Virus record (IMG/VR): IMGVR_UViG_3300042540_001822
Location: 62,001 to 126,000 of that record
Source: a virus
Reading direction: 5' to 3' (one strand)
DNA length: 64,000 nt
Part shown: positions 57,208 through 64,000 of the stretch, piece after piece
Layout of the letters: the number at the start of each line of letters is the position of its first letter
Numbering within the stretch: position 1 is the first letter of the stretch
The notes under the pieces: model-generated
Seen by the model: only the letters and a program-made list of their open reading frames with translations
The model's database searches: none
Told to the model about the DNA's origin: nothing
Position numbers and translations under genes: made by a program

Positions 57208-58155
57208 ATGCAACACTTGACAAATTTTTCCAGGTTTACTTTTTTACTGGAAAATTCATCTGGAAAAGAAAAAGAAAATTCAGTAAACTCCTCTTACGAG
57301 AAAAGATTCTCTTGTATTCCAAAAAAAGTTTTACCTTTTGTGGTAAGTGTGGCAAAAGATGTGGAAGGTTTCAAACAAAAATTGGGCGTAGATCTTCCAA
57401 ACTTAATTTTATTAACTAAAGCCACGGTTGGAATTATGGGAAGAGAAACACAATTTGGGAATTATTCAGAGATTACTGATATAGCTTCAGAATTTGCCCG
57501 TGAGGAGTTGGATTTAGGGCCTGTTATGGATTGGGGATTAAAAACTTTCTCTACAAAAACAGGTAAAAAAGTAACTCAAAGTTTGGGGATGGGACAAATA
57601 ACTCCAGAATTTTGGTCACGGTACAATTTAGAAAAAAAAATCGGTTTGTATGACGAATCTTTCGATGCTGAAAGTCAAGGACTAGCTGTTTTATATGGTT
57701 TAGCAGACAGATATAAATTGGGTTTACAAAAAGGTCTTAAGAAACAACCTTCCGTTAATCCTGTGTTACAAAAATATGGTTTAATTACTGGAATTAAAGG
57801 CACCGGAAATAATGCTTTAGACTTAGCCATCCTCGGACACAACATGGGAGAAAAAATTATGACTTTGTGGTGCAAAACCGATCATCCTTTGTATGCAGCA
57901 CCCAAAGAAGCAGGCCCAAAGTATAGTCCATTCCAAAACAAGGAAAGTTTTAATCCGAAAGGTAAATTACTTGCTAAGATTCAGGACCCTAGCCTGAAAA
58001 AATTTCCAGGAGAATTAACAGTCAAATTGAATGAGGTTATCCCGAATTTTTTCCCTAATTTGAAGGGCCCAGGTCATACCGCAATAGGTTACGTGGAGAA
58101 AGTTGCCAAGTATATGAAAAAGTTTTCTTGTTTAGACAGTTTAGGCACTAAATAA
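57208..58155 (+). CDS. Lytic-transglycosylase-like virion enzyme
   Basis: This 315-aa protein starts MQHLTNFSRFTFLLENSSGK, with L-L-E at 13-15. 'VGIMGRETQFGNYSE' (candidate catalytic Glu) and 'SLGMGQITPEFWSRYN' match the E-S/T...GLMQ-type SLT motifs. 'GLAVLYGLADRY' follows, and 'LGHNMGE' and a C-terminal 'GHTAIGYVEKVAKYMKKF' complete the fold. It likely cleaves glycan strands, maybe during DNA entry. It is 8 nt downstream of the LysM gene and converges on the glycosidase gene with an 8-nt overlap. Confidence 0.78.
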   Translation: MQHLTNFSRFTFLLENSSGKEKENSVNSSYEKRFSCIPKKVLPFVVSVAKDVEGFKQKLGVDLPNLILLTKATVGIMGRETQFGNYSEITDIASEFAREELDLGPVMDWGLKTFSTKTGKKVTQSLGMGQITPEFWSRYNLEKKIGLYDESFDAESQGLAVLYGLADRYKLGLQKGLKKQPSVNPVLQKYGLITGIKGTGNNALDLAILGHNMGEKIMTLWCKTDHPLYAAPKEAGPKYSPFQNKESFNPKGKLLAKIQDPSLKKFPGELTVKLNEVIPNFFPNLKGPGHTAIGYVEKVAKYMKKFSCLDSLGTK

Positions 58156-58879
58156 AATCTCCAACAATAAAAACTGTAGGAGTAGGAACATTGCCAATTT
58201 TCCTTTGTATATCTCCGATAATTTGATATTCGTAAGTATTTAATCCATCCCTAACTCCAACTTCGATAGAAGCACCGCCGTCAAACATCATAGCGTTAAC
58301 AAGACCTAAATCACGGGCTACATGATAAAATTCTTTTACTGTGCAAGCCGTGAGTCCGATGGTGTGAACCACACAAAAATTACCTTTGGAATCTTTACCC
58401 ACAATTAATCGTGGAAGTTTTTTTCTGGCCCATCTCTGATTGAAAATTCTAGAACAAGGGTTTCCATTAACAATAATCGGAGTATGTGTCTGGGCGGAGT
58501 ATAAAACTTTGTTTGGTCTTCTGCCAAAGTAAAGCCTTGGGTTCTTTCCGTTAGAAGTAAAATAAGCACCACCAGGTCTTTTTTTGGTGTAATTTTTGCC
58601 GTCTATTTTGACCTCCCCGATTGGAGTTCCATTTTTGGTAAAATAGTTTGCATTGATCCAGATATCGTGAGATTCGTGGTTTTTATTGACAACCCCAAAT
58701 TTGGCCGAGTTTTTATTGATCCGGATAAAATTAACATGGCTTCGGGTCAAACCATGATTTCCAATTTTGATTTTTTTAATTTCAACTTTTTGGGTTGTGA
58801 AATCTCGCCCCCAGATGTATTGATAACAGGAAAAAAAAGCTATCAATATCAGAACAAGAAAAAATATTCTGCGTTTCAT
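58148..58879 (-). CDS. Phosphodiester glycosidase (NAGPA family), secreted
   Basis: This 243-aa protein starts at the ATG 'MKRRIFFLVLILIAFFSCYQ', a signal peptide with a possible lipobox (F-F-S-C). The frame continues upstream into the previous terminator. Family marks are 'INANYFTKNGTPIGEV', 'IVGKDSKGNFCVVHT', 'ARDLGLVNAMMFDGGASIEV' and 'TPTVFIVGDFI'. Known members remove GlcNAc from phosphodiester-linked glycans. Here it could process host surface polymers during lysis or exit. It has its own TATATTTGT promoter. Confidence 0.88.
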   Translation of the reverse strand: MKRRIFFLVLILIAFFSCYQYIWGRDFTTQKVEIKKIKIGNHGLTRSHVNFIRINKNSAKFGVVNKNHESHDIWINANYFTKNGTPIGEVKIDGKNYTKKRPGGAYFTSNGKNPRLYFGRRPNKVLYSAQTHTPIIVNGNPCSRIFNQRWARKKLPRLIVGKDSKGNFCVVHTIGLTACTVKEFYHVARDLGLVNAMMFDGGASIEVGVRDGLNTYEYQIIGDIQRKIGNVPTPTVFIVGDFI

Positions 58880-58892
58880 AAATTTAATTTTA

Positions 58893-58901
58893 ACAAATAT
58901 A
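58893..58901 (-). promoter_or_regulatory. Bacteroidota-type -7 element
   Basis: TATATTTGT on the minus strand, 13 nt upstream of the ATG at 58879 and after the endolysin terminator. Confidence 0.55.
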
Positions 58902-58918
58902 CGACAGAAACTCCACAA

Positions 58919-58946
58919 AAAACCCTCCGAAAAATTGGAGGGTTTT
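58919..58946 (-). terminator. Rho-independent terminator
   Basis: A 10-bp stem (aaaaccctcc / ggagggtttt) with an 8-nt loop lies 4 nt after the endolysin stop and is followed by TTTTGT on the minus strand. Confidence 0.85.
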
Positions 58947-58950
58947 AAAA

Positions 58951-59805
58951 TTAACCAAAAAGTAATTTGTGAAATTTGTTGAACTCTGACCATCTATGGT
59001 CAAGCCCGATCCTACCTCCATTGATCTTCTCAGTAACCACAGTTAAGACCTCTTTTGTGGCACCTTTGTCGCAGAATCCCCAAATTTTATTTTTGTGAAA
59101 GAAAAAAGCGGCAGAGGTCAGTGGATATTTGGTGGCGACCAACTCTGGATTGGCCAAAATATCATCTTCAACCATTTTGTCGAACTCCGAATAGTTTGAT
59201 TTTCCAGTAAGCTGGATATAACCACGACCAGCATATTTCCATCCATCTCCAGATGCTTCATCGCCATTTCCCATTCTGGAAGAATAAACTTTATTAGCAA
59301 TTTTCTGTGGATTTTTGGCGTAAGATTCGTTCAAATTACCAGGAAAATATTTTGGAAAAATTTGTTTTAATCTTTCGGCAGAATAATTTAAATTTTCTTT
59401 GACCGATTTGAACCCTCCGGATTCATGAGAAGTTTGAGAAAGAAAGTGTGCCAATCTCAAATTGGATGTAATTCCGAATTTAGCTCCAAATTCCGATATT
59501 TCGGACAAAATTTTATCCGGAACATGCCCTTTGAGTTTTTCTAAAGATAGATCCAGTGTTTCCGCGGGCTTTGAGACAGGTTCGGATGTTTTTTCTGAGG
59601 CTGAACTAACTGGGGTTGGTGAGGGTCCAAACAATTTTGACCAGGTTCCATTACCAACTATTCCATCAGCAGTCAAACCGTTGGCTGCTTGCCACGCTTT
59701 TACTTTTGCTTCAGTACCTGGGCCGAAGTGACCATCTGCTGCCAGGCCTAATTTTGTTTGGAGTTTTTTTACATCTTCTCCTTTAGATCCGACTTTAAGT
59801 AACAT
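58951..59805 (-). CDS. Endolysin: peptidoglycan-binding domain plus GH19
   Basis: This 284-aa protein starts at the ATG 'MLLKVGSKGEDVKKLQTKLG', which begins a PG_binding_1 domain (residues 1-60: 'AADGHFGPGTEAKVKAWQAA', 'GNGTWSKLFG'). A linker (60-85) leads to a GH19 lysozyme/chitinase-type domain: 'LAHFLSQTSHESGGFKSVKE' (catalytic Glu), 'AGRGYIQLTGKSNYSEF' and 'NGGRIGLDHRWSEF'. It has no signal peptide, so release would need a holin. A TATATA-containing box lies about 20 nt upstream. Confidence 0.93.
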   Translation of the reverse strand: MLLKVGSKGEDVKKLQTKLGLAADGHFGPGTEAKVKAWQAANGLTADGIVGNGTWSKLFGPSPTPVSSASEKTSEPVSKPAETLDLSLEKLKGHVPDKILSEISEFGAKFGITSNLRLAHFLSQTSHESGGFKSVKENLNYSAERLKQIFPKYFPGNLNESYAKNPQKIANKVYSSRMGNGDEASGDGWKYAGRGYIQLTGKSNYSEFDKMVEDDILANPELVATKYPLTSAAFFFHKNKIWGFCDKGATKEVLTVVTEKINGGRIGLDHRWSEFNKFHKLLFG

Positions 59806-59847
59806 AAGATAAATTTTTTTCTGTATATATTCCAAGTCACTTCTTAA

Positions 59848-59855
59848 GATATATA
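59848..59855 (+). promoter_or_regulatory. GATATATA box
   Basis: GATATATACTTAA, 19 nt upstream of the ATG at 59875; a TATATA word on the other strand (59822-59832) faces the endolysin gene. Confidence 0.45.
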
Positions 59856-59874
59856 CTTAAAAGCAACACACGGT

Positions 59875-60384
59875 ATGGCCTACAGAATCGTTCTTAGACA
59901 AGACACTGCCTCTAATTGGCAACAAAACAATCCAACCCTCCTGAGCGGAGAATTGGGTTTCGAAACAAACACCAATCAGCTCAAGATTGGTAATGGAACT
60001 TCTTCCTGGAACGATCTAGGTTATTTTCCCTATTCTGGCTTAGATGGAAATTTCAATCTCACTTCAGGCCAGTTTTGGACATCGACTTTTGGTGGAGCAA
60101 CTGCGGGAATAGATTGGAACAATTCCAACGTTCAAAAATTAACTTTAACTTCTAATACCACCTTTTCCTTTTCAAATGGAGAAGATGGGGGCCAGTACGT
60201 GCTGATGTTAAAACAGGGAGCGAGTGGAGGATATGAAGTGACTTGGCCAGGATCGGTCAGCTGGCCGGGTGGATCTGGCCCGACTGGTCCGGTAATGACC
60301 TCTATTGCAGATCGATATGACGTATACAGATTTATTCACACCGACGGAAAATATTTCGGTACCGCCGATCAGAATTATTTGTAA
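59875..60384 (+). CDS. Tail-fibre-type protein with Mtd-like N-terminus
   Basis: This 169-aa protein starts 'MAYRIVLRQDTASNWQQNNP' and continues 'LLSGELGFETNTNQLKIGNG' and 'SSWNDLGYF'. This is the tropism-determinant (Mtd) N-terminal module found in many tail fibres. The remaining 110 residues are a beta-rich, G/S/T-rich domain with 'VTWPGSVSWPGGSGPTGPVM', a common fibre segment. It is short for a fibre and could be a virion decoration or fibre-tip protein. Confidence 0.85.
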   Translation: MAYRIVLRQDTASNWQQNNPTLLSGELGFETNTNQLKIGNGTSSWNDLGYFPYSGLDGNFNLTSGQFWTSTFGGATAGIDWNNSNVQKLTLTSNTTFSFSNGEDGGQYVLMLKQGASGGYEVTWPGSVSWPGGSGPTGPVMTSIADRYDVYRFIHTDGKYFGTADQNYL

Positions 60385-60394
60385 AAAGAAAGGT

Positions 60395-60580
60395 TTACTT
60401 TTTTGCCTTTTCCGGGGAAACTCTCTTTGAGAAGAACGCAATCTGAGAACATGATGTCATTTGTAAAATCCCAAGAAAAAGGGTAATCCCTGCCCATAGA
60501 CGAGGAAAAAATACGAGACAAAAGATCCAAATTACTAAACCAAAAATAAAGAGATGTAAATTTTCCTTAAAATTTTTCAT
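60395..60580 (-). CDS. Small membrane protein
   Basis: This 61-aa protein has two hydrophobic segments (about 8-24 and 28-44) and a basic tail ('FFSKRVSPEKAKK'). It overlaps the preceding gene by 14 nt. A holin role is possible given the nearby endolysin, but nothing diagnostic is seen. Confidence 0.6.
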   Translation of the reverse strand: MKNFKENLHLFIFGLVIWIFCLVFFPRLWAGITLFLGILQMTSCSQIAFFSKRVSPEKAKK

Positions 60581-60764
60581 GTTTGCTTTCCATATATTTT
60601 TGGGCTGCTCTACCCATCCATTGGAGGGGATCCTCTAATTTAGGTTCATACATGGAATAGCCGGAGTTTCTTGGAGTTCTAGGATCTTTGCTGCCCGTCT
60701 CGGCCAAATTCAGTCTCTCCAATTTGGAGGCAATCTGTTTTAAATATTCTGGATTTGAATACAT
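60567..60764 (-). CDS. Small hypothetical protein
   Basis: This 65-aa protein ('MYSNPEYLKQIASKLERLNL') has a helix followed by a Pro/Gly-rich 'DPRTPRNSGYSMYEPKLEDP' segment. It is preceded by a GATATATA box and coupled to the downstream membrane protein. Confidence 0.65.
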   Translation of the reverse strand: MYSNPEYLKQIASKLERLNLAETGSKDPRTPRNSGYSMYEPKLEDPLQWMGRAAQKYMESKHEKF

Positions 60765-60780
60765 AGGCCTTGAGTTGGCT

Positions 60781-60788
60781 TATATATC
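60781..60788 (-). promoter_or_regulatory. GATATATA box
   Basis: The minus strand reads GATATATAAGCC, 16 nt before the ATG at 60764. Confidence 0.45.
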
Positions 60789-60808
60789 TTTTCCGAAATT
60801 TATTTTTT

Positions 60809-61066
60809 CTACCCCAGACCTTGGGTTTTGACCAACGAGATCATCTGATCCAGGGTTCTGAAGACCATCATCTCCGGATCCTCTTCGTCTCGAATTCCAA
60901 AAAGCATATCTCCTGATTCTGATTTTCCAACTCCCAAAGTTCCGAGACCTTCGCAGATCAAAGGATAAAATTCATTCGGCTGAAGTTTTGACCAAATTTC
61001 TTCGTAGTCAAAATCATGCCATCCAAAATCGAAAGCTTCCTGGTACTGTTTGCTAAATTCTGCCAT
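60809..61066 (-). CDS. Small hypothetical protein
   Basis: This 85-aa protein starts at the ATG 'MAEFSKQYQEAFDFGWHDFD'; the longer frame begins at a TTG without support. It contains 'YPLICEGLGTLGVGKSESGD' and is acidic. No family is recognised. Confidence 0.6.
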   Translation of the reverse strand: MAEFSKQYQEAFDFGWHDFDYEEIWSKLQPNEFYPLICEGLGTLGVGKSESGDMLFGIRDEEDPEMMVFRTLDQMISLVKTQGLG

Positions 61067-61125
61067 TTGGTTAATTTTGTGTTTGTGATATGGATTGACT
61101 GGAAATTTGGTCAATCCCCTGAATG

Positions 61126-61410
61126 TTAATTAAATTTCTGTCGTTTTTCACGATTGGAATCAATCAAGAATTTGATTATTGTTGCTAAATCTGTGGCAGA
61201 CTCAGTTCTTTTTACCCATTCTGTATAACTCCAGGAATTGTCTTGTGAATCTAAAATAGTGCCCTTCCCTTGAAGCCACTGAACGAATTCTCCTAAAGTG
61301 GGTCTCCATACTATCAATCCCCATTGGTCAAAAATCTCAAGTTCATTGTTTTTGTTTCTTTGAATCCCCAGATTGCAGCCCTCATTATTAATAAGACATT
61401 CTTTTTTCAT
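61126..61410 (-). CDS. Small hypothetical protein
   Basis: This 94-aa protein ('MKKECLINNEGCNLGIQRNK') is Trp-rich, with 'FDQWGLIVWRPTLGEFVQWL'. A TATATTTGA promoter word lies upstream, suggesting early expression. No family is recognised. Confidence 0.65.
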   Translation of the reverse strand: MKKECLINNEGCNLGIQRNKNNELEIFDQWGLIVWRPTLGEFVQWLQGKGTILDSQDNSWSYTEWVKRTESATDLATIIKFLIDSNREKRQKFN

Positions 61411-61426
61411 ATGAAATAAATTTTCT

Positions 61427-61435
61427 TCAAATATA
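61427..61435 (-). promoter_or_regulatory. Bacteroidota-type -7 element
   Basis: TATATTTGA on the minus strand, 16 nt upstream of the ATG at 61410. Confidence 0.5.
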
Positions 61436-61498
61436 CGGGAAAAAATTCATTTGTTTCCCATGTTTTTGAAATTTCATGAAATGAGATTGGGAAAAAAT

Positions 61499-61735
61499 TT
61501 AGGATATAATTTTTATCTCATGGTCTGTCTCAATTACAACTCTTGCACCACAAGAAATCAAGGGTTTGATTTCAGTTCCAGAACCGCAATAGGTAATCTT
61601 ACTCGGTCCTAAAATCTCAACCTCATTACAGTAGGTATTTTTTCTACCTTGTTTAACTGTAATGACTGGTAAATCCGTTCCTTTTGTTTTGTTGGAACGA
61701 ATGTGATGTTGGTTGACGTGGATTTTAGTTTTCAA
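61499..61735 (-). CDS. Conserved small protein, TTG start
   Basis: This 78-aa protein reads 'KIHVNQHHIRSNKTKGTDLP' and 'PVITVKQGRKNTYCNEVEIL', then 'GARVVIETDHEIK'. It belongs to a recognisable family of small proteins seen in bacteria and phages, with unknown function. The family's normal start aligns with a TTG codon at 61735, and no ATG exists in frame, so a TTG start is inferred. Confidence 0.7.
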   Translation of the reverse strand: MKTKIHVNQHHIRSNKTKGTDLPVITVKQGRKNTYCNEVEILGPSKITYCGSGTEIKPLISCGARVVIETDHEIKIIS

Positions 61736-61747
61736 AATTCAAGAGAT

Positions 61748-61981
61748 TTAATTGTTGGTTGTTATTGATAGTTTATATTTTAGTGTTCTGTCAGTCATAT
61801 TCATAATACCGAATACCACTGATTCACCCTCAGGATTAACCATGGCAGGTGTTATCATATAACCTTCTATATTATTTAATGTTTGTTTAATTTCTCTAAC
61901 TAAACCATCAGGAATTGTCGTTTCAATTTCTGATTTTTCAAATGTTTCTGGGTTGTGGTATTCTGATTTGTAATTTTCCAT
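61748..61981 (-). CDS. Small hypothetical protein
   Basis: This 77-aa protein ('MENYKSEYHNPETFEKSEIE') contains 'GLVREIKQTLNNIEGYMITP' and a beta-type end. It lies 14 nt downstream of thymidylate synthase in the same operon. Confidence 0.65.
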   Translation of the reverse strand: MENYKSEYHNPETFEKSEIETTIPDGLVREIKQTLNNIEGYMITPAMVNPEGESVVFGIMNMTDRTLKYKLSITTNN

Positions 61982-61995
61982 AATTTTATATTTTC

Positions 61996-63126
61996 TTAAT
62001 TAGATAACGGCATTTTTATGCTTGGGTGGGATTGATAATTCTCCAATTTCCAGAAATCTGGTTTAAATTGTTCGATCTTTTGAGAAAATGGTATATCCAG
62101 ATCCATCAAATAATGGTACTCGTCTTTCCCTAACATTTGTGGTAAAGAATAAGGCTTTCTTGTTAGCTGATCTTTAACCCCATCTATTTGATTCAAGTAA
62201 ATGTGACAGTCTCCCATATTTGAAATGAGTTCATATGGTACCATACCAACCTCTTTAGCTATAATTGTTAATAATAGCCCATAAGATGCCAAATTAAAAG
62301 GGGTCCCTAGTGGAACATCTTGACTTCTGGCATTGCACATTAAAGAGATTGCTCTGGTTGGGATATTAGATTTAGAAAGTTCAATGTGTATTTCATGCTC
62401 GTTCATGTTTTCTGAATTTGAAGTGCAGTCAAAAAACTCTTCAAAGTAACTTAATCGTTCTTTAACGCTCAACTCTCTTGTATAAACTTGAAATCCATAA
62501 TGACAAGGTGGAAGAGTCATCGAATCCAATTCACCTACATTCCAAGCTGAAACCATCAATCGTCTTGAGTCTGGGTTTGTTTTGAGTTCGTTGATTAGGT
62601 TTTGGATTTGGTCTATTTTATTGTTTGGCCAAAATAAAGGTAGTTTATTTGGTCCAAAGTCATCTTGCCAACTTCTCCACTGCTTACCATAGATTGGACC
62701 TAAATCACCCCACTTCTTAGCAAACTCATCATCTGTTTTAATTTTGTTGATAAATTCTTCTTTTGGATAAATTAGTTGTTTTTCTAATATCTGTATTGAT
62801 ATCTCACTTCTGTCACCCTCAGTCCTGATAGCATGTTTATGTTTCTTTACATATGCTTTGTAACAATCACCATCCCAAATATGACAATCATTATCAACAA
62901 GGTATTTAATATTTGTTTCTCCTCTTAAAAACCAAAGTAACTCAGTTACAATTGACTTCCAATGCATTTTTTTGGTTGTGAGTAATGGAAACCCCTCACT
63001 CATTTTATGACGGATTTGTCTACCAAATACTGAAATAGTACCAGTACCCGTTCTATCTTTCTTTTCCACTCCATTATCTAATATATCTTGGAGTAGTGAT
63101 TGATATTGTTTGTCTAAATTATTCAT
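61996..63126 (-). CDS. thyA: Thymidylate synthase, enlarged
   Basis: This 376-aa protein makes dTMP from dUMP with methylene-tetrahydrofolate. Family motifs are 'DRTGTGTISVFGRQIRHKMS', 'PLLTTKKMHWKSIVTELLWF', 'LGPIYGKQWR', nucleophile Cys208 in 'LPPCHYGFQVY', and 'RSQDVPLGTPFNLASYGLLL'. It is about 100 residues longer than the usual enzyme. The main insert, of roughly 45 residues, lies between 'FQVYTREL' and 'SLMCNARSQD', and another expansion lies around residues 95-140. All active-site residues seen are intact. The first bases overlap the preceding gene by 8 nt. Confidence 0.95.
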   Translation of the reverse strand: MNNLDKQYQSLLQDILDNGVEKKDRTGTGTISVFGRQIRHKMSEGFPLLTTKKMHWKSIVTELLWFLRGETNIKYLVDNDCHIWDGDCYKAYVKKHKHAIRTEGDRSEISIQILEKQLIYPKEEFINKIKTDDEFAKKWGDLGPIYGKQWRSWQDDFGPNKLPLFWPNNKIDQIQNLINELKTNPDSRRLMVSAWNVGELDSMTLPPCHYGFQVYTRELSVKERLSYFEEFFDCTSNSENMNEHEIHIELSKSNIPTRAISLMCNARSQDVPLGTPFNLASYGLLLTIIAKEVGMVPYELISNMGDCHIYLNQIDGVKDQLTRKPYSLPQMLGKDEYHYLMDLDIPFSQKIEQFKPDFWKLENYQSHPSIKMPLSN

Positions 63127-63418
63127 CTGTCAATTCTTTAACGTATTCTTTTACAATGTAATCAGGTGCTGGTAAAATATCAAGTCGGTGTGCTATTTCT
63201 GTCAAACCAAATTCTTCATCTACCATCAATTCTTCTCTTAATGAATCTGCATCTTTCTTTGTTGGTTTATCCCAATACCCAACAAAGTGAAGTATGTTTA
63301 TCATATCACCTTCTTGGGTTGGATCAATAACTATCAATCCGTATTTAATGTCTTTTAGGTCTGGATCTTTATTCATAATCTTTGTTAAAGGAGGTATTGG
63401 TTTATCTAAATTATTCAT
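63119..63418 (-). CDS. Hypothetical protein upstream of thyA
   Basis: This 99-aa protein begins MNNLDKPIPP, sharing its first six residues and start context with thyA (MNNLDKQYQS). It has an alpha/beta pattern with 'KYGLIVIDPTQEGDMINILH'. No family is recognised. It is part of a leftward operon with overlapping genes. Confidence 0.7.
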   Translation of the reverse strand: MNNLDKPIPPLTKIMNKDPDLKDIKYGLIVIDPTQEGDMINILHFVGYWDKPTKKDADSLREELMVDEEFGLTEIAHRLDILPAPDYIVKEYVKELTDE

Positions 63419-63420
63419 CT

Positions 63421-63639
63421 TTACCTAAATTTTTTTAATCTCTCTACAATATTATTATTGATCCCAGTACAAAAATCACGTTCAAATATATTCATTAGTG
63501 CTTGTTCAGCATCAACACCGCATTCATTTGTTGCCAATGCTATACATTCATCATCTGTCTTATTGTGCCAGAATGATAAATGTTTCAAAAACCAAGCACC
63601 GTCTTCTATTATTATTTTTCTTGGTCCTTCGTTATTCAT
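63421..63639 (-). CDS. Small hypothetical protein
   Basis: This 72-aa protein ('MNNEGPRKIIIEDGAWFLKH') has a helix with 'DDECIALATNECGVDAEQAL'. It lies 2 nt from the next gene and overlaps the previous one by 8 nt. Confidence 0.65.
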   Translation of the reverse strand: MNNEGPRKIIIEDGAWFLKHLSFWHNKTDDECIALATNECGVDAEQALMNIFERDFCTGINNNIVERLKKFR

Positions 63640-63817
63640 AATGTTCTAATTGTTGTTCGTTAAAAATGTGTAATAATCCATATTCATCCATTTCGGCTAC
63701 TAATCTAATTTCACCTTTTATTGTTGTGAATACGGATACAATTGTGCAAGGAAATTTATATCCTTTCGGTTTCCACGCTTTGTCTCCTACTTTAAATTTT
63801 GTGTTATTCATTTTCAT
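63632..63817 (-). CDS. Small SH3/KOW-like protein
   Basis: This 61-aa protein has 'KFKVGDKAWKPKGYKFPCTI' followed by beta strands and 'IFNEQQLEHYE', the pattern of small SH3-like beta-barrel proteins. The ATG at 63817 is chosen; a second ATG at 63811 is possible. Confidence 0.65.
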   Translation of the reverse strand: MKMNNTKFKVGDKAWKPKGYKFPCTIVSVFTTIKGEIRLVAEMDEYGLLHIFNEQQLEHYE

Positions 63818-64000
63818 ATTTGTTAATTGTATCTTCCATCTGGTGGAACATTTGTTTAATTCTCATCCCAAGTTCATATGGGTCGGCGTACTTAACCCCT
63901 TCTAGTGTTATTGTTTGGTTGGCTTTGAACCATTGTGGTATTTTAGACCATTTCTCTTGACCCCAAAGTCCTTTATATTTTTTATACCCCACATCATGCA
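63804..64000 (-). CDS. Partial hypothetical protein at right edge
   Basis: At least 62 residues are visible, 'GYKKYKGLWGQEKWSKIPQW' onward, ending 'QMEDTINKYENE'. The only start inside the window is a GTG at 63992 and the frame remains open to the edge, so the true start may lie outside. It overlaps the next gene by 14 nt. Confidence 0.55.
   Translation of the reverse strand, partial: HDVGYKKYKGLWGQEKWSKIPQWFKANQTITLEGVKYADPYELGMRIKQMFHQMEDTINKYENE

Overview
The window looks like part of a large T4-like tailed phage genome (a jumbo-type myovirus) infecting a member of the Bacteroidota. Several features support this. A promoter word of the Bacteroidota type (TAnnTTTGC/A) lies upstream of many leftward genes. 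There is a full-length sigma-70 factor resembling the Bacteroidota primary sigma. There are also a thymidylate synthase, a phage RNA ligase, a tail-fibre-type domain, a GH19 endolysin and an unencumbered tRNA-Arg(UCU). Most striking, about 30 genes on both strands start with the same short N-terminal signal, which resembles the capsid-targeting sequence of T4 internal head proteins. It is a basic/hydrophobic ~12-residue peptide ending in [IL]-x-E, the T4 gp21 prohead-protease cleavage motif. Host and virus identity are inferred from sequence only.

Layout. (1) 1-11,500, leftward: signal-bearing small proteins (1-1,534); small membrane and regulatory genes (1,618-4,043); a cluster of tiny genes separated by integron attC-like sites (4,241-8,608); then tRNA-Arg, the sigma factor and small partners. 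(2) 11,500-12,890: a GC-rich, largely gene-free divergent region with a ~58-bp tandem repeat. (3) 12,892-20,810, rightward: one 476-aa signal-bearing protein, then eight tandem paralogues built of a 21-residue leucine-rich-like repeat. (4) 20,911-24,576: an AT-rich operon of small repeated hypothetical genes. (5) 24,741-37,638: more leucine-rich-repeat paralogues mixed with a second family carrying a 'GFEDLG' motif, a methyltransferase-like protein and a 643-aa fusion. (6) 37,663-39,940, leftward: methylglyoxal synthase, RNA ligase and a 2-oxoglutarate oxygenase. (7) 40,011-43,251: divergent repeat paralogues and small phage proteins. (8) 43,313-50,183: a glycosylation island of five glycosyltransferase-type genes plus an LpxH-like phosphatase. 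(9) 50,196-53,250: three more repeat paralogues and relatives. (10) 53,256-55,849, leftward: a conserved phage protein, an HNH nuclease, UmuC and a UmuD'-like protein. (11) 55,973-60,384: virion or lysis peptidoglycan enzymes, a phosphodiester glycosidase, the endolysin and a fibre-like protein. (12) 60,395-64,000, leftward: small genes and thymidylate synthase.

Working model. The signal-bearing proteins would be packed into the prohead, trimmed by the prohead protease and injected with the DNA. The repeat proteins form a mosaic, recombining repertoire with 2 to 11 repeats. They share a conserved N-terminal signal and a conserved C-terminal domain ending in GF[DNS]ELGLF. This is the best candidate for an undescribed system: an ejected, rapidly diversifying effector arsenal. 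The attC-like cassette cluster is the second candidate.
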